A DNA stretch of 9,054 nucleotides from Clostridiales bacterium UBA1740 (lineage in GTDB: Bacteria; Bacillota; Clostridia; Oscillospirales; CAG-272): positions 1 through 9,054 of the forward strand of contig DCHY01000040.1 of assembly GCA_002315715.1 (NCBI GenBank), read 5' to 3'. Both the position numbers and the translations under genes were made by a program. Within the stretch, counting starts at the first letter, position 1. The number at the start of each line of letters is the position of its first letter. The notes beneath the pieces are model-generated. The model saw only the letters and a program-made list of their open reading frames with translations. It was not told where the DNA came from and did not search any database. Positions 4,370 through 9,054 of the stretch are shown here, one piece after another.

Positions 4370-5872
4370 ATGGCAACTTTTTACAACGAACCTTCCCACA
4401 CTTTTAACGAGTACCTTTTGGTGCCGGGTTATTCCTCCTCGGAATGTATCCCCTCGAACGTTTCACTCAAGACGCCGCTCGTCCGCTTCAAGAAAGGCGA
4501 AGAGCCCGCGATTTCTCTCAACATTCCGCTTGTTTCCGCTATCATGCAGTCGGTTTCCGGCGAAAAACTCGCCATTGCCCTGGCGCAAGAGGGCGGCATC
4601 TCCTTTATTTACGGCTCGCAGTCCATTGAGAGTGAAGCCGCGATGGTTGCCAAAGTCAAGGGTTATAAAGCGGGATTCGTCCGCAGTGAATCCAACCTGA
4701 AGCCGAGCGACACGCTCGCCGACGTTTTGGCGCTTAAAGAAAAGAACGGTCACTCCACCGTTGCCATCACCTCCGACGGTACGCCGGACGGCAAACTGCT
4801 CGGTATCGTCACCGGCCGCGACTACCGCGTCAGCCGTATGGACCTCTCCGACAAAGTCGAGACGTTTATGACGCCTCTTGAGAAACTCATCACCGCTCCC
4901 GAGGGCACGACTCTGAAGGAAGCCAACGACATCATTTGGGACCATAAGCTCAACTCCCTGCCTATCGTTTCCCAAAACGGCAATCTTCTCTATTTCGTTT
5001 TCCGCAAGGACTACGACCAGCATAAAAAGCATCCCGAAGAACTCCTCGACGAACAGAAGCGTTATCTCGTCGGCGCCGGTATCAATACCCGTGACTACGC
5101 CGAGCGCGTGCCGGCTCTTGTCGAAGCCGGTGTGGACGCCGTTTGCATCGACTCTTCGGAAGGTTTCTCCGAGTGGCAAAAACGCACCATCGCCTGGATT
5201 CGTGAGAAGTACGGCAACACCGTTAAAGTCGGCGCCGGCAACGTCGTGGACAGAGACGGTTTCCGCTTCCTTGCCGATTGCGGTGCCGATTTCATCAAAG
5301 TCGGTATCGGCGGCGGCTCTATCTGTATCACCCGTGAAACGAAGGGTATCGGAAGAGGTCAGGCAACGGCGCTTATCGACGTTTGCGCCGCCCGTGACGA
5401 ATACTTCAAAGAAACCGGCATCTACGTTCCCGTTTGTTCCGACGGCGGTATCGTACACGACCACCATATGACCTTGGCGCTTGCCATGGGTGCCGACTTT
5501 ATCATGCTCGGCAGATATTTTGCAAGATTCGACGAGTCTCCCACCGCCAAAGTCAACGTCAACGGCACGCTGATGAAAGAGTATTGGGGCGAAGGCAGCA
5601 ACCGCGCCCGTAACTGGCAGCGATACGACCTCGGCGGCAGTACGAAACTCTCCTTTGAAGAGGGCGTGGATTCCTACGTTCCTTACGCCGGCAAACTCTC
5701 CGACAACGTCGGACAGAGTTTGGCGAAAGTCCGCTCCACCATGTGCAACTGCGGCGCTCTTTCCATCCCCGAACTGCAAAAGAATGCGAAACTGACGTTG
5801 GTTTCCGCCGTTTCCATCGTGGAAGGCGGCGCTCACGACGTCACGCTGAAATCCACCGGCAAAAGTGTTTAA
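4370..5872 (+). CDS. guaB: Inosine-5'-monophosphate dehydrogenase
   Basis: The enzyme oxidises IMP to XMP with NAD, the committed step to guanine nucleotides, as a cytosolic tetramer. The 500-residue protein has the (beta/alpha)8 barrel split by a CBS (Bateman) pair at about 105-215. The active-site loop is GIGGGSICITRE with the catalytic Cys at 319. Asp261, Asp358 in CSDGG, Lys310, Arg241 and Arg382 are present, and the mobile flap carries the catalytic Arg418-Tyr419 dyad in NWQRYD. The loop GGGSICITRE in place of the common GPGSICTTR, together with these exact residue numbers, makes it very like the IMPDH of the parasite Tritrichomonas foetus as I remember that sequence, rather than the Bacillus/E. 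coli type. AAGGGAG (4357-4363) lies 6 nt before the ATG. The gene has its own promoter and a terminator, so it is mostly monocistronic. No frame disruption is seen. Confidence 0.96.
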   Translation: MATFYNEPSHTFNEYLLVPGYSSSECIPSNVSLKTPLVRFKKGEEPAISLNIPLVSAIMQSVSGEKLAIALAQEGGISFIYGSQSIESEAAMVAKVKGYKAGFVRSESNLKPSDTLADVLALKEKNGHSTVAITSDGTPDGKLLGIVTGRDYRVSRMDLSDKVETFMTPLEKLITAPEGTTLKEANDIIWDHKLNSLPIVSQNGNLLYFVFRKDYDQHKKHPEELLDEQKRYLVGAGINTRDYAERVPALVEAGVDAVCIDSSEGFSEWQKRTIAWIREKYGNTVKVGAGNVVDRDGFRFLADCGADFIKVGIGGGSICITRETKGIGRGQATALIDVCAARDEYFKETGIYVPVCSDGGIVHDHHMTLALAMGADFIMLGRYFARFDESPTAKVNVNGTLMKEYWGEGSNRARNWQRYDLGGSTKLSFEEGVDSYVPYAGKLSDNVGQSLAKVRSTMCNCGALSIPELQKNAKLTLVSAVSIVEGGAHDVTLKSTGKSV

Positions 5873-5880
5873 TAACAATT

Positions 5881-5911
5881 AGGGTGTTAAGATTTTTCTT
5901 AGCACCCTTTT
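5881..5911 (+). terminator. Terminator-like hairpin between guaB and the symporter gene
   Basis: AGGGTGTTAAG (5881-5891) pairs with CTTAGCACCCT (5898-5908), 11 bp with one T-G pair around a 6-nt loop, followed by only TTTT and then C. The short U-tract and the symporter start 14-17 nt later suggest partial termination; I see no separate promoter for the symporter. Confidence 0.75.
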
Positions 5912-5924
5912 CATGAGGATTATT

Positions 5925-7160
5925 GTGAAAAACAAATCACTGTTCATTTTGGTCGGGGCGGTTTTGCTCGGCGGGATTTCGGGATTTCTTTTGACCTTTC
6001 TTCCCCCCGACGCGACGGCGTCCGTATCGACTTATGTTTTATCCCTGCCGTGCAACGTCTTTTTGACGGTGTTGCGCTACGTCGCGGGGCCTCTGATTTT
6101 TCTTTCCCTCATCGAGAGCATTTACGGTTGCGGAGATCTGAAGACGTTCGGAAAAATCGGCAAGAACGCATTTTTGCGTTTTATCTTTTACTCCTTCCTT
6201 GCCGGGATTATTTCGGTCGTTTTTGCGGTTTTCTTTTTCGGCATACCGCTTTCGGGCGAGGGTGACGGCAAGAGTGAATGGATGGAAGTTTTGCGGCTCT
6301 TTGCCCACTTCATTCCCGAGAATCCCTGGGACCCGTTTCTTCTTTGCGACCTTCTTCAAATCTCCTTTATGGCCATCGTGCTTGGCTTTGTTTTATTGCT
6401 TCTCGGCAAACGGGCGAAGGTTGTCGTTGACGTTCTCAAGAAAATCGAAAAACTCTTTTTCTTCTTCATTCGCATCATCGGAAAAGTCATTCCCGTCTAC
6501 GTCTTTTTATCGTCCGCCTCCATCGTGCTTGCCGGTGAAAAAGACACGGTTTTACACCTTTGGCGATTGGTCATTTGCTATTTGTGCGCATCGGCTTTGA
6601 TGGTAGTTTTTATCTTGATTCGCACGAAAATAGTCACAAAACAGCCGATATTGACTACTATTCGTAACATTTTGCCGCCTTTTTTGATTGCGCTTACGAC
6701 GGCAAACTCCACGATGGCGCTTGACGAGCATTTCAAAACGGCGGAAGAAAAGAACGGCATTTCGGATACGACCTCACGCTTTGCCGTTCCCCTCGCCATG
6801 AGTATTTTCAAGCCCTCGAGCATTATGTATCTTGCAGTCATCGGATGCTATTTCCTGAGCGAATCGGGAAGCGCCGTTTCCGTTTCCCGCATTTTGACGG
6901 CAGCTTTGACGGCTACGCTTTTGACGCTTTCCATCCCGCCGATTCCGGGGGGCGGTATCAACTGCTATACCGTTCTCTTTCATCAAATCGGCGTTTCCGA
7001 CGGGTTTCTCCCCATCGCCTTGGCGCTCAACGCGTTTATGGAATTTCCCATTACGGGTCTTAACAATTTTTCGCAACCTCCGGAAATTCTCATCCTCGAA
7101 ACCAAAGCGAAACGGCGCGAGAAAAGACGCCTTGATACGCAAAAAACCGACGGCACTTGA
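5925..7160 (+). CDS. Divergent DAACS/SDF-family dicarboxylate or amino acid:cation symporter
   Basis: This 411-residue, multi-helix membrane protein shows the build of the GltPh/DctA family: several N-terminal helices, then hairpin HP1 with LTTANSTMAL (about 257-266, where a serine-rich motif is usual), TM7, hairpin HP2 with IPPIPGGGIN (about 337-346), and TM8 with EFPITGLNN (about 373-381). Key positions differ from the family. The TM7 Na-binding NMDGT motif is replaced by FKPSS (about 295-299). In TM8 the substrate-binding Asp394 and Arg397 (GltPh numbering) appear as Glu and Ile, while Thr398 and Asn401 are kept. Substrate and coupling ion can therefore not be assumed. The GTG at 5925 has GAGG (5915-5918) 6 nt upstream; the ATG at 5913 has no ribosome binding site. 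The tail is very basic (KAKRREKRR). The stop codon lies in the loop of the shared terminator with the convergent unit. Confidence 0.85.
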   Translation: MKNKSLFILVGAVLLGGISGFLLTFLPPDATASVSTYVLSLPCNVFLTVLRYVAGPLIFLSLIESIYGCGDLKTFGKIGKNAFLRFIFYSFLAGIISVVFAVFFFGIPLSGEGDGKSEWMEVLRLFAHFIPENPWDPFLLCDLLQISFMAIVLGFVLLLLGKRAKVVVDVLKKIEKLFFFFIRIIGKVIPVYVFLSSASIVLAGEKDTVLHLWRLVICYLCASALMVVFILIRTKIVTKQPILTTIRNILPPFLIALTTANSTMALDEHFKTAEEKNGISDTTSRFAVPLAMSIFKPSSIMYLAVIGCYFLSESGSAVSVSRILTAALTATLLTLSIPPIPGGGINCYTVLFHQIGVSDGFLPIALALNAFMEFPITGLNNFSQPPEILILETKAKRREKRRLDTQKTDGT

Positions 7161-7168
7161 CCGTCTTT
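7142..7168. terminator. Bidirectional terminator between convergent genes
   Basis: GACGG (7149-7153) pairs with CCGTC (7161-7165) around a 7-nt loop that contains the symporter stop codon. On the minus strand the hairpin is followed by GGTTTTTT, a good U-tract; on the plus strand only TTTACTTTAC follows, so it is better for the SPFH-RHH operon. Confidence 0.65.
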
Positions 7169-7171
7169 ACT

Positions 7172-7393
7172 TTACTTACTTTTCGTATTTTCGGGAATCA
7201 CGACGTCGAGGGGCGCGTCTATGTCCTCCGAGACGTAATGTCCGTTCTTTTTCCGCTGTTTACAGCATTCCGAAAGCAGATACTCGATTTGCCCGTTGAC
7301 TGAACGAAAGTCGTCCTCCGCCCATGCGGAAATGGCGGCAAAGAGTTTCGGCGAGAGGCGAAGCGGAATCTGTTTTTTCCCCGCGTCGTTCAT
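7172..7393 (-). CDS. Ribbon-helix-helix (Arc/MetJ-like) DNA-binding protein
   Basis: The 73-residue protein has a short strand KQIPLRLS (7-14), helix A PKLFAAISAWAEDDF (15-29), a turn, and helix B SVNGQIEYLLSECCKQRKK (31-49), which fits the RHH fold. Such proteins dimerise to make a two-stranded sheet that reads the DNA major groove; the strand residues Gln8, Pro10, Arg12 would face DNA. The acidic, proline-containing tail (50-73) has no clear match. Its ATG overlaps the stop codon of the SPFH gene by one base (TAATG), with no strong ribosome binding site of its own, so translation depends on the upstream gene. RHH proteins often repress their own operon, and two GATATC palindromes at this operon's transcription start are candidate operators. 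No toxin gene is present, so a toxin-antitoxin reading is not supported. Confidence 0.8.
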   Translation of the reverse strand: MNDAGKKQIPLRLSPKLFAAISAWAEDDFRSVNGQIEYLLSECCKQRKKNGHYVSEDIDAPLDVVIPENTKSK

Positions 7394-8415
7394 TAGTAAA
7401 GACTACCCGTATTGACGATGGGCTGTGCGTCGTGGTTGCCGCAAAGGACGACCAAAAGATTGGAGACCATCGCTGCCTTTCTTTCTTCATCCAGGTTGAC
7501 GGTGTCGTTTTCTTTGAGTCTTTCAAGAGCCATTTCCACCATGCCGACGGCGCCGTCCACAATCATTTTTCTGGCGTCGACGATAGCGGATGCCTGTTGT
7601 CTTTGGAGCATGACGGCGGCAATTTCCGGCGCGTAGGCAAGATAGGTGATGCGCGCCTCGATGATTTCAAGGCCGGCACCGTCCACTTTGGACTGAATTT
7701 CGTCGCGGATTCTCGAGGCGACCACTTCGCTTGAACCGCGAAGGCTGCCTTCGTCGGCAACGCCGTCGCCGGTGGTATCGACGTTGGGCGCTACGTCGTA
7801 GGGATAAATGCGCACGATGTTGCGAAGGGCGGAATCACACTGGAGGGAGAGATACTCTTTGTAATTGTCTACGGCAAAGACCGCTTTGGCGGTATCGACG
7901 ACGCGCCACATAACGGCAATACCGATTTCGACGGGGTTGCCGAGGCAATCGTTGATTTTTTGACGGTTGTTGTTGAGCGTCATAATTTTGAGGGAAATGC
8001 GGTTGTTCGGCATGCTGACGCCTTCTACTTTGGCATTGGCGCCGTTTGCCGCAATCGAAAGCGCGTTGTGCGTCGAAACGTCACCGCTCTGATTGAGTTT
8101 CGTCTGTGCCGCCGGGTTGACTGAGCCGCAGAAAGGATTGACGAAGTAGAAGCCTTCTCCTTTCAGCGTGCCGATATACTTACCAAATAAGGTGAGAACG
8201 AGGGCTTCCTCTGGTTTTAACACCTTTAAGCCGGGAGTGACGATCCATCCGAGGACGCAGTAGGCAAGACAGATGAAGAAAGGCACGGGATACGCAAGTT
8301 CTTCCCCGTCTCCGCCGCACAAAATCATGCCGACGATGGCGACAGCGTAAAGCAAAACGGTAAGACAAAGAACGAGCATACCGTTTTTCTTTCCTTCCAT
8401 AATTTTCTCTTTCAT
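7393..8415 (-). CDS. SPFH/band-7 domain membrane protein
   Basis: The 340-residue protein has two N-terminal membrane helices (about 13-33 and 43-60), then an SPFH (stomatin/prohibitin/flotillin/HflK) domain beginning GLKVLKPEEALVLTLFGKYIGTLKGEGFYFVNPF (62-95). Further family marks are the strand VEIGIAVMWRV, the segment YKEYLSLQCDSALRNIVRIYPYD, a helix ASRIRDEIQSKVDGAGLEIIEARITYLAYAPEIAAVMLQRQQA, and a C-terminal helical part ending around LLVVLCGNHDAQPIVNTGSLY. Members form large membrane rings and often control proteases or organise membrane patches. AAAGGAG lies 7 nt before the ATG at 8415. It is the first gene of a two-gene operon with the RHH protein, with a perfect -35 and -10 upstream. 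The insert VDTTGDGVADEGSLRGS, about residues 212-228, is acidic and probably a surface loop. Confidence 0.9.
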   Translation of the reverse strand: MKEKIMEGKKNGMLVLCLTVLLYAVAIVGMILCGGDGEELAYPVPFFICLAYCVLGWIVTPGLKVLKPEEALVLTLFGKYIGTLKGEGFYFVNPFCGSVNPAAQTKLNQSGDVSTHNALSIAANGANAKVEGVSMPNNRISLKIMTLNNNRQKINDCLGNPVEIGIAVMWRVVDTAKAVFAVDNYKEYLSLQCDSALRNIVRIYPYDVAPNVDTTGDGVADEGSLRGSSEVVASRIRDEIQSKVDGAGLEIIEARITYLAYAPEIAAVMLQRQQASAIVDARKMIVDGAVGMVEMALERLKENDTVNLDEERKAAMVSNLLVVLCGNHDAQPIVNTGSLY

Positions 8416-8430
8416 ATATTAACTCCTTTT

Positions 8431-8447
8431 GATATCGTTTTGATATC
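8431..8447. promoter_or_regulatory. Candidate operator: two GATATC palindromes 11 bp apart
   Basis: GATATC occurs at 8431-8436 and 8442-8447. On the minus strand both belong to the direct repeat GATATCAAAA. Centre-to-centre spacing is 11 bp, about one helical turn, and the pair lies between the -10 box and the ribosome binding site of the SPFH gene, over the expected transcription start. This position and spacing fit cooperative binding by a dimer such as the RHH protein of the same operon. Confidence 0.45.
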
Positions 8448-8454
8448 ATATTCT

Positions 8455-8482
8455 ATTATAATCGGAATTCGTCCTATGTCAA
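8455..8482 (-). promoter_or_regulatory. Promoter of the SPFH-RHH operon
   Basis: On the minus strand a perfect TTGACA (8482-8477) and a perfect TATAAT (8460-8455) are separated by 16 bp. Just upstream of the -35 lies an inverted repeat GCGTTTTTC/GAAAAACGC (8483-8491 and 8513-8521, 21-nt gap) of unknown role, perhaps an upstream regulator site. Confidence 0.82.
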
Positions 8483-8558
8483 GCGTTTTTCACAAAAATT
8501 GAAAAAAGAGGCGAAAAACGCCGAAGGAACCGAGAAAAGCGTCGCTAAAAAATCCATG

Positions 8559-8603
8559 TTTTTTCAAAAAAGCCTTGACAACACCGCCACCGCATGATAC
8601 AAT
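8559..8603 (+). promoter_or_regulatory. Promoter of the tRNA-Leu/tRNA-fMet unit, with UP-like element
   Basis: A perfect TTGACA (8575-8580) and TACAAT (8598-8603) are 17 bp apart. TTTTTTCAAAAAA (8559-8571) just upstream resembles an UP element, as expected for a strong stable-RNA promoter. It is divergent from the SPFH promoter, with about 90 bp between the two -35 boxes. Confidence 0.88.
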
Positions 8604-8628
8604 AATGGGGTCCGAAGCAATAGGATAT

Positions 8629-8716
8629 GCCGGAATGGCGGAATTGGCAGACGCCCGGGACTTAAAATCCCGTGAGATTCACTCTCGTACCGGTTCGACC
8701 CCGGCTTCCGGCACCA
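8629..8716 (+). tRNA. tRNA-Leu (anticodon TAA)
   Basis: This is a class II tRNA. The acceptor stem GCCGGAA (8629-8635) pairs with TTCCGGC (8706-8712). The D arm contains TGGCGGAATTGGCAGACGC. The anticodon stem CGGGA/TCCCG encloses CTTAAAA, with anticodon TAA at 8663-8665. A long variable arm (TGAGATTCACTCTCGT region) is present, the T arm has CGGTTCGACCCCG, the discriminator is A and CCA is encoded. Only 3 nt separate it from the next tRNA. Confidence 0.95.
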
Positions 8717-8719
8717 TAT

Positions 8720-8797
<78 letters not shown>

Positions 8798-8801
8798 TAC
8801 G

Positions 8802-8835
8802 AAAAAAGACCGTCCCTTGTGGGCGGTCTTTTTTT
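8802..8835 (+). terminator. Intrinsic terminator of the tRNA unit
   Basis: GACCG-t-CCC (8808-8816) pairs with GGG-CGGTC (8821-8828), one T bulged, TTGT loop. It is flanked by A6 upstream and T7 downstream, so the stem can extend by A-T pairs and could work in both directions. Confidence 0.9.
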
Positions 8836-8854
8836 GTACCGTCGCGAAGCGAGC

Positions 8855-8896
8855 GTGGGATTTGAACCTCACGCCCTTCGGGCGAGACCGACGAGC
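8855..8896 (-). pseudogene. Inverted, internally deleted tRNA-fMet fragment
   Basis: Positions 8855-8882 are the reverse complement of 8759-8786 of the tRNA-fMet at 27 of 28 positions, covering the T arm, variable loop and 3' half of the anticodon stem. After the anticodon loop, which has lost about 3 nt including part of CAT, 8884-8896 match the other half of the anticodon stem and the D-arm edge at 12 of 13 positions. Acceptor stem and most of the D arm are missing, so it cannot make a tRNA. The odd GTGAGG T-stem is shared. Confidence 0.8.
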
Positions 8897-8918
8897 GTGG
8901 CTCGTTGGGTAAGCGAGG

Positions 8919-8946
8919 AAAAAACACGCCGGTGGCTTGTTTTTTT
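8919..8946. terminator. Terminator-like hairpin in the tail, symmetric A/T tracts
   Basis: AAAAAACA-c-GCC (8919-8930) pairs with GGC-t-TGTTTTTT (8934-8945) with one C-T mismatch and the trinucleotide loop GGT. T7 follows on the plus strand and the A tract gives a U-tract on the minus strand. Confidence 0.6.
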
Positions 8947-9033
8947 CGAAGCGACCACCGCAGAGCAAGAAGTCGCAGGGAGTAGCCTGCGACCGACCGA
9001 GACGACTATGCGAACGGTGCGGCGGCGTAGCCG

Positions 9034-9045
9034 ATAACCCGAAGG
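9034..9045 (+). repeat. Short second copy of a tRNA-fMet segment
   Basis: ATAACCCGAAGG is identical to 8755-8766 of the tRNA-fMet, covering part of the anticodon and its 3' stem, in the same orientation. At 12 nt it is short, but it ends a tail already containing a larger tRNA-derived piece. Confidence 0.4.
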
Positions 9046-9054
9046 AAAACCGCT

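Larger units (their letters stand above)
8842..9033. repeat. Cluster of short perfect hairpins, mostly with 3-nt loops
   Basis: The 219-bp tail after the tRNA terminator has no credible gene. It holds TCGC-GAA-GCGA (8842-8852), CGCCC-TTC-GGGCG (8872-8884), ACGAGC-GTG-GCTCGT (8891-8905), TCG-AAG-CGA (8946-8954), GTCGCAGG with CCTGCGAC around a 6-nt loop (8972-8993), and CGGC-GTA-GCCG (9023-9033). Two of these lie in or at the edge of the inverted tRNA fragment. Open frames here translate tRNA-like sequence and are not real. Confidence 0.65.

Noticed and set aside
4463..5878. 471-codon open frame antisense to guaB
   Set aside because: A shadow of the high-quality guaB coding sequence; no known domain and no ribosome binding context.
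7172..7393. Antitoxin of a toxin-antitoxin pair
   Set aside because: The fold fits an RHH protein, but the partner gene is an SPFH membrane protein and no small toxin lies next to it.

Overview
The window looks like a chromosomal segment of a Firmicutes/Clostridia-type bacterium, probably an uncultured gut lineage. The reasons are strong AGGAG-type ribosome binding sites, textbook TTGACA-17-TATAAT promoters, CCA-encoding tRNA genes, a tetrahydrofolate (THF) riboswitch ahead of a FolT-type ECF transporter, a BspA-like LRR lipoprotein, and an IMP dehydrogenase of the GGGSICITRE type. Genus cannot be set from the sequence alone. No transposase, phage gene, CRISPR array or rRNA is visible.

Layout. 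(1) 7-786, minus: a small LRR_5/BspA-like lipoprotein with its own consensus promoter (819-847). (2) 856-1151: a striking array of 14 perfect short hairpins with 3-nt loops, joined by an almost invariant 8-nt spacer. It lies between that promoter and the 3' end of a YfcE-like metallophosphoesterase (1193-1690, minus). (3) 1751-2698, plus: three overlapping small genes of unknown function, the last with a hydrophobic C-terminus, ended by a terminator. (4) 2798-4132: promoter, THF riboswitch, folT and a MIF-type tautomerase in one operon with a strong terminator. (5) 4141-4300: tRNA-Gln(TTG) with its own promoter and terminator. (6) 4304-5911: promoter, guaB (IMP dehydrogenase) and terminator. 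(7) 5925-7160: a divergent DAACS/SDF-family symporter, convergent with (8) 7172-8482, minus: an SPFH/band-7 membrane protein translationally coupled to a ribbon-helix-helix (RHH) protein, with two GATATC palindromes 11 bp apart at the start of transcription. (9) 8575-8835: promoter, tRNA-Leu(TAA), initiator tRNA-fMet(CAT) and terminator. (10) 8836-9054: a non-coding tail holding an inverted, partly deleted copy of the tRNA-fMet and more hairpins with trinucleotide loops.

How the parts work together. The folT operon appears controlled by folate through the riboswitch, and the tautomerase is carried along under the same control. guaB supplies guanine nucleotide synthesis. The SPFH-RHH pair looks autoregulated. 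The rest is housekeeping plus small proteins of unknown role. The least explained DNA is the hairpin array at 856-1151 and the tRNA-derived, hairpin-rich tail at 8842-9045. Both use short perfect stems closed by trinucleotide loops and may come from related processes.
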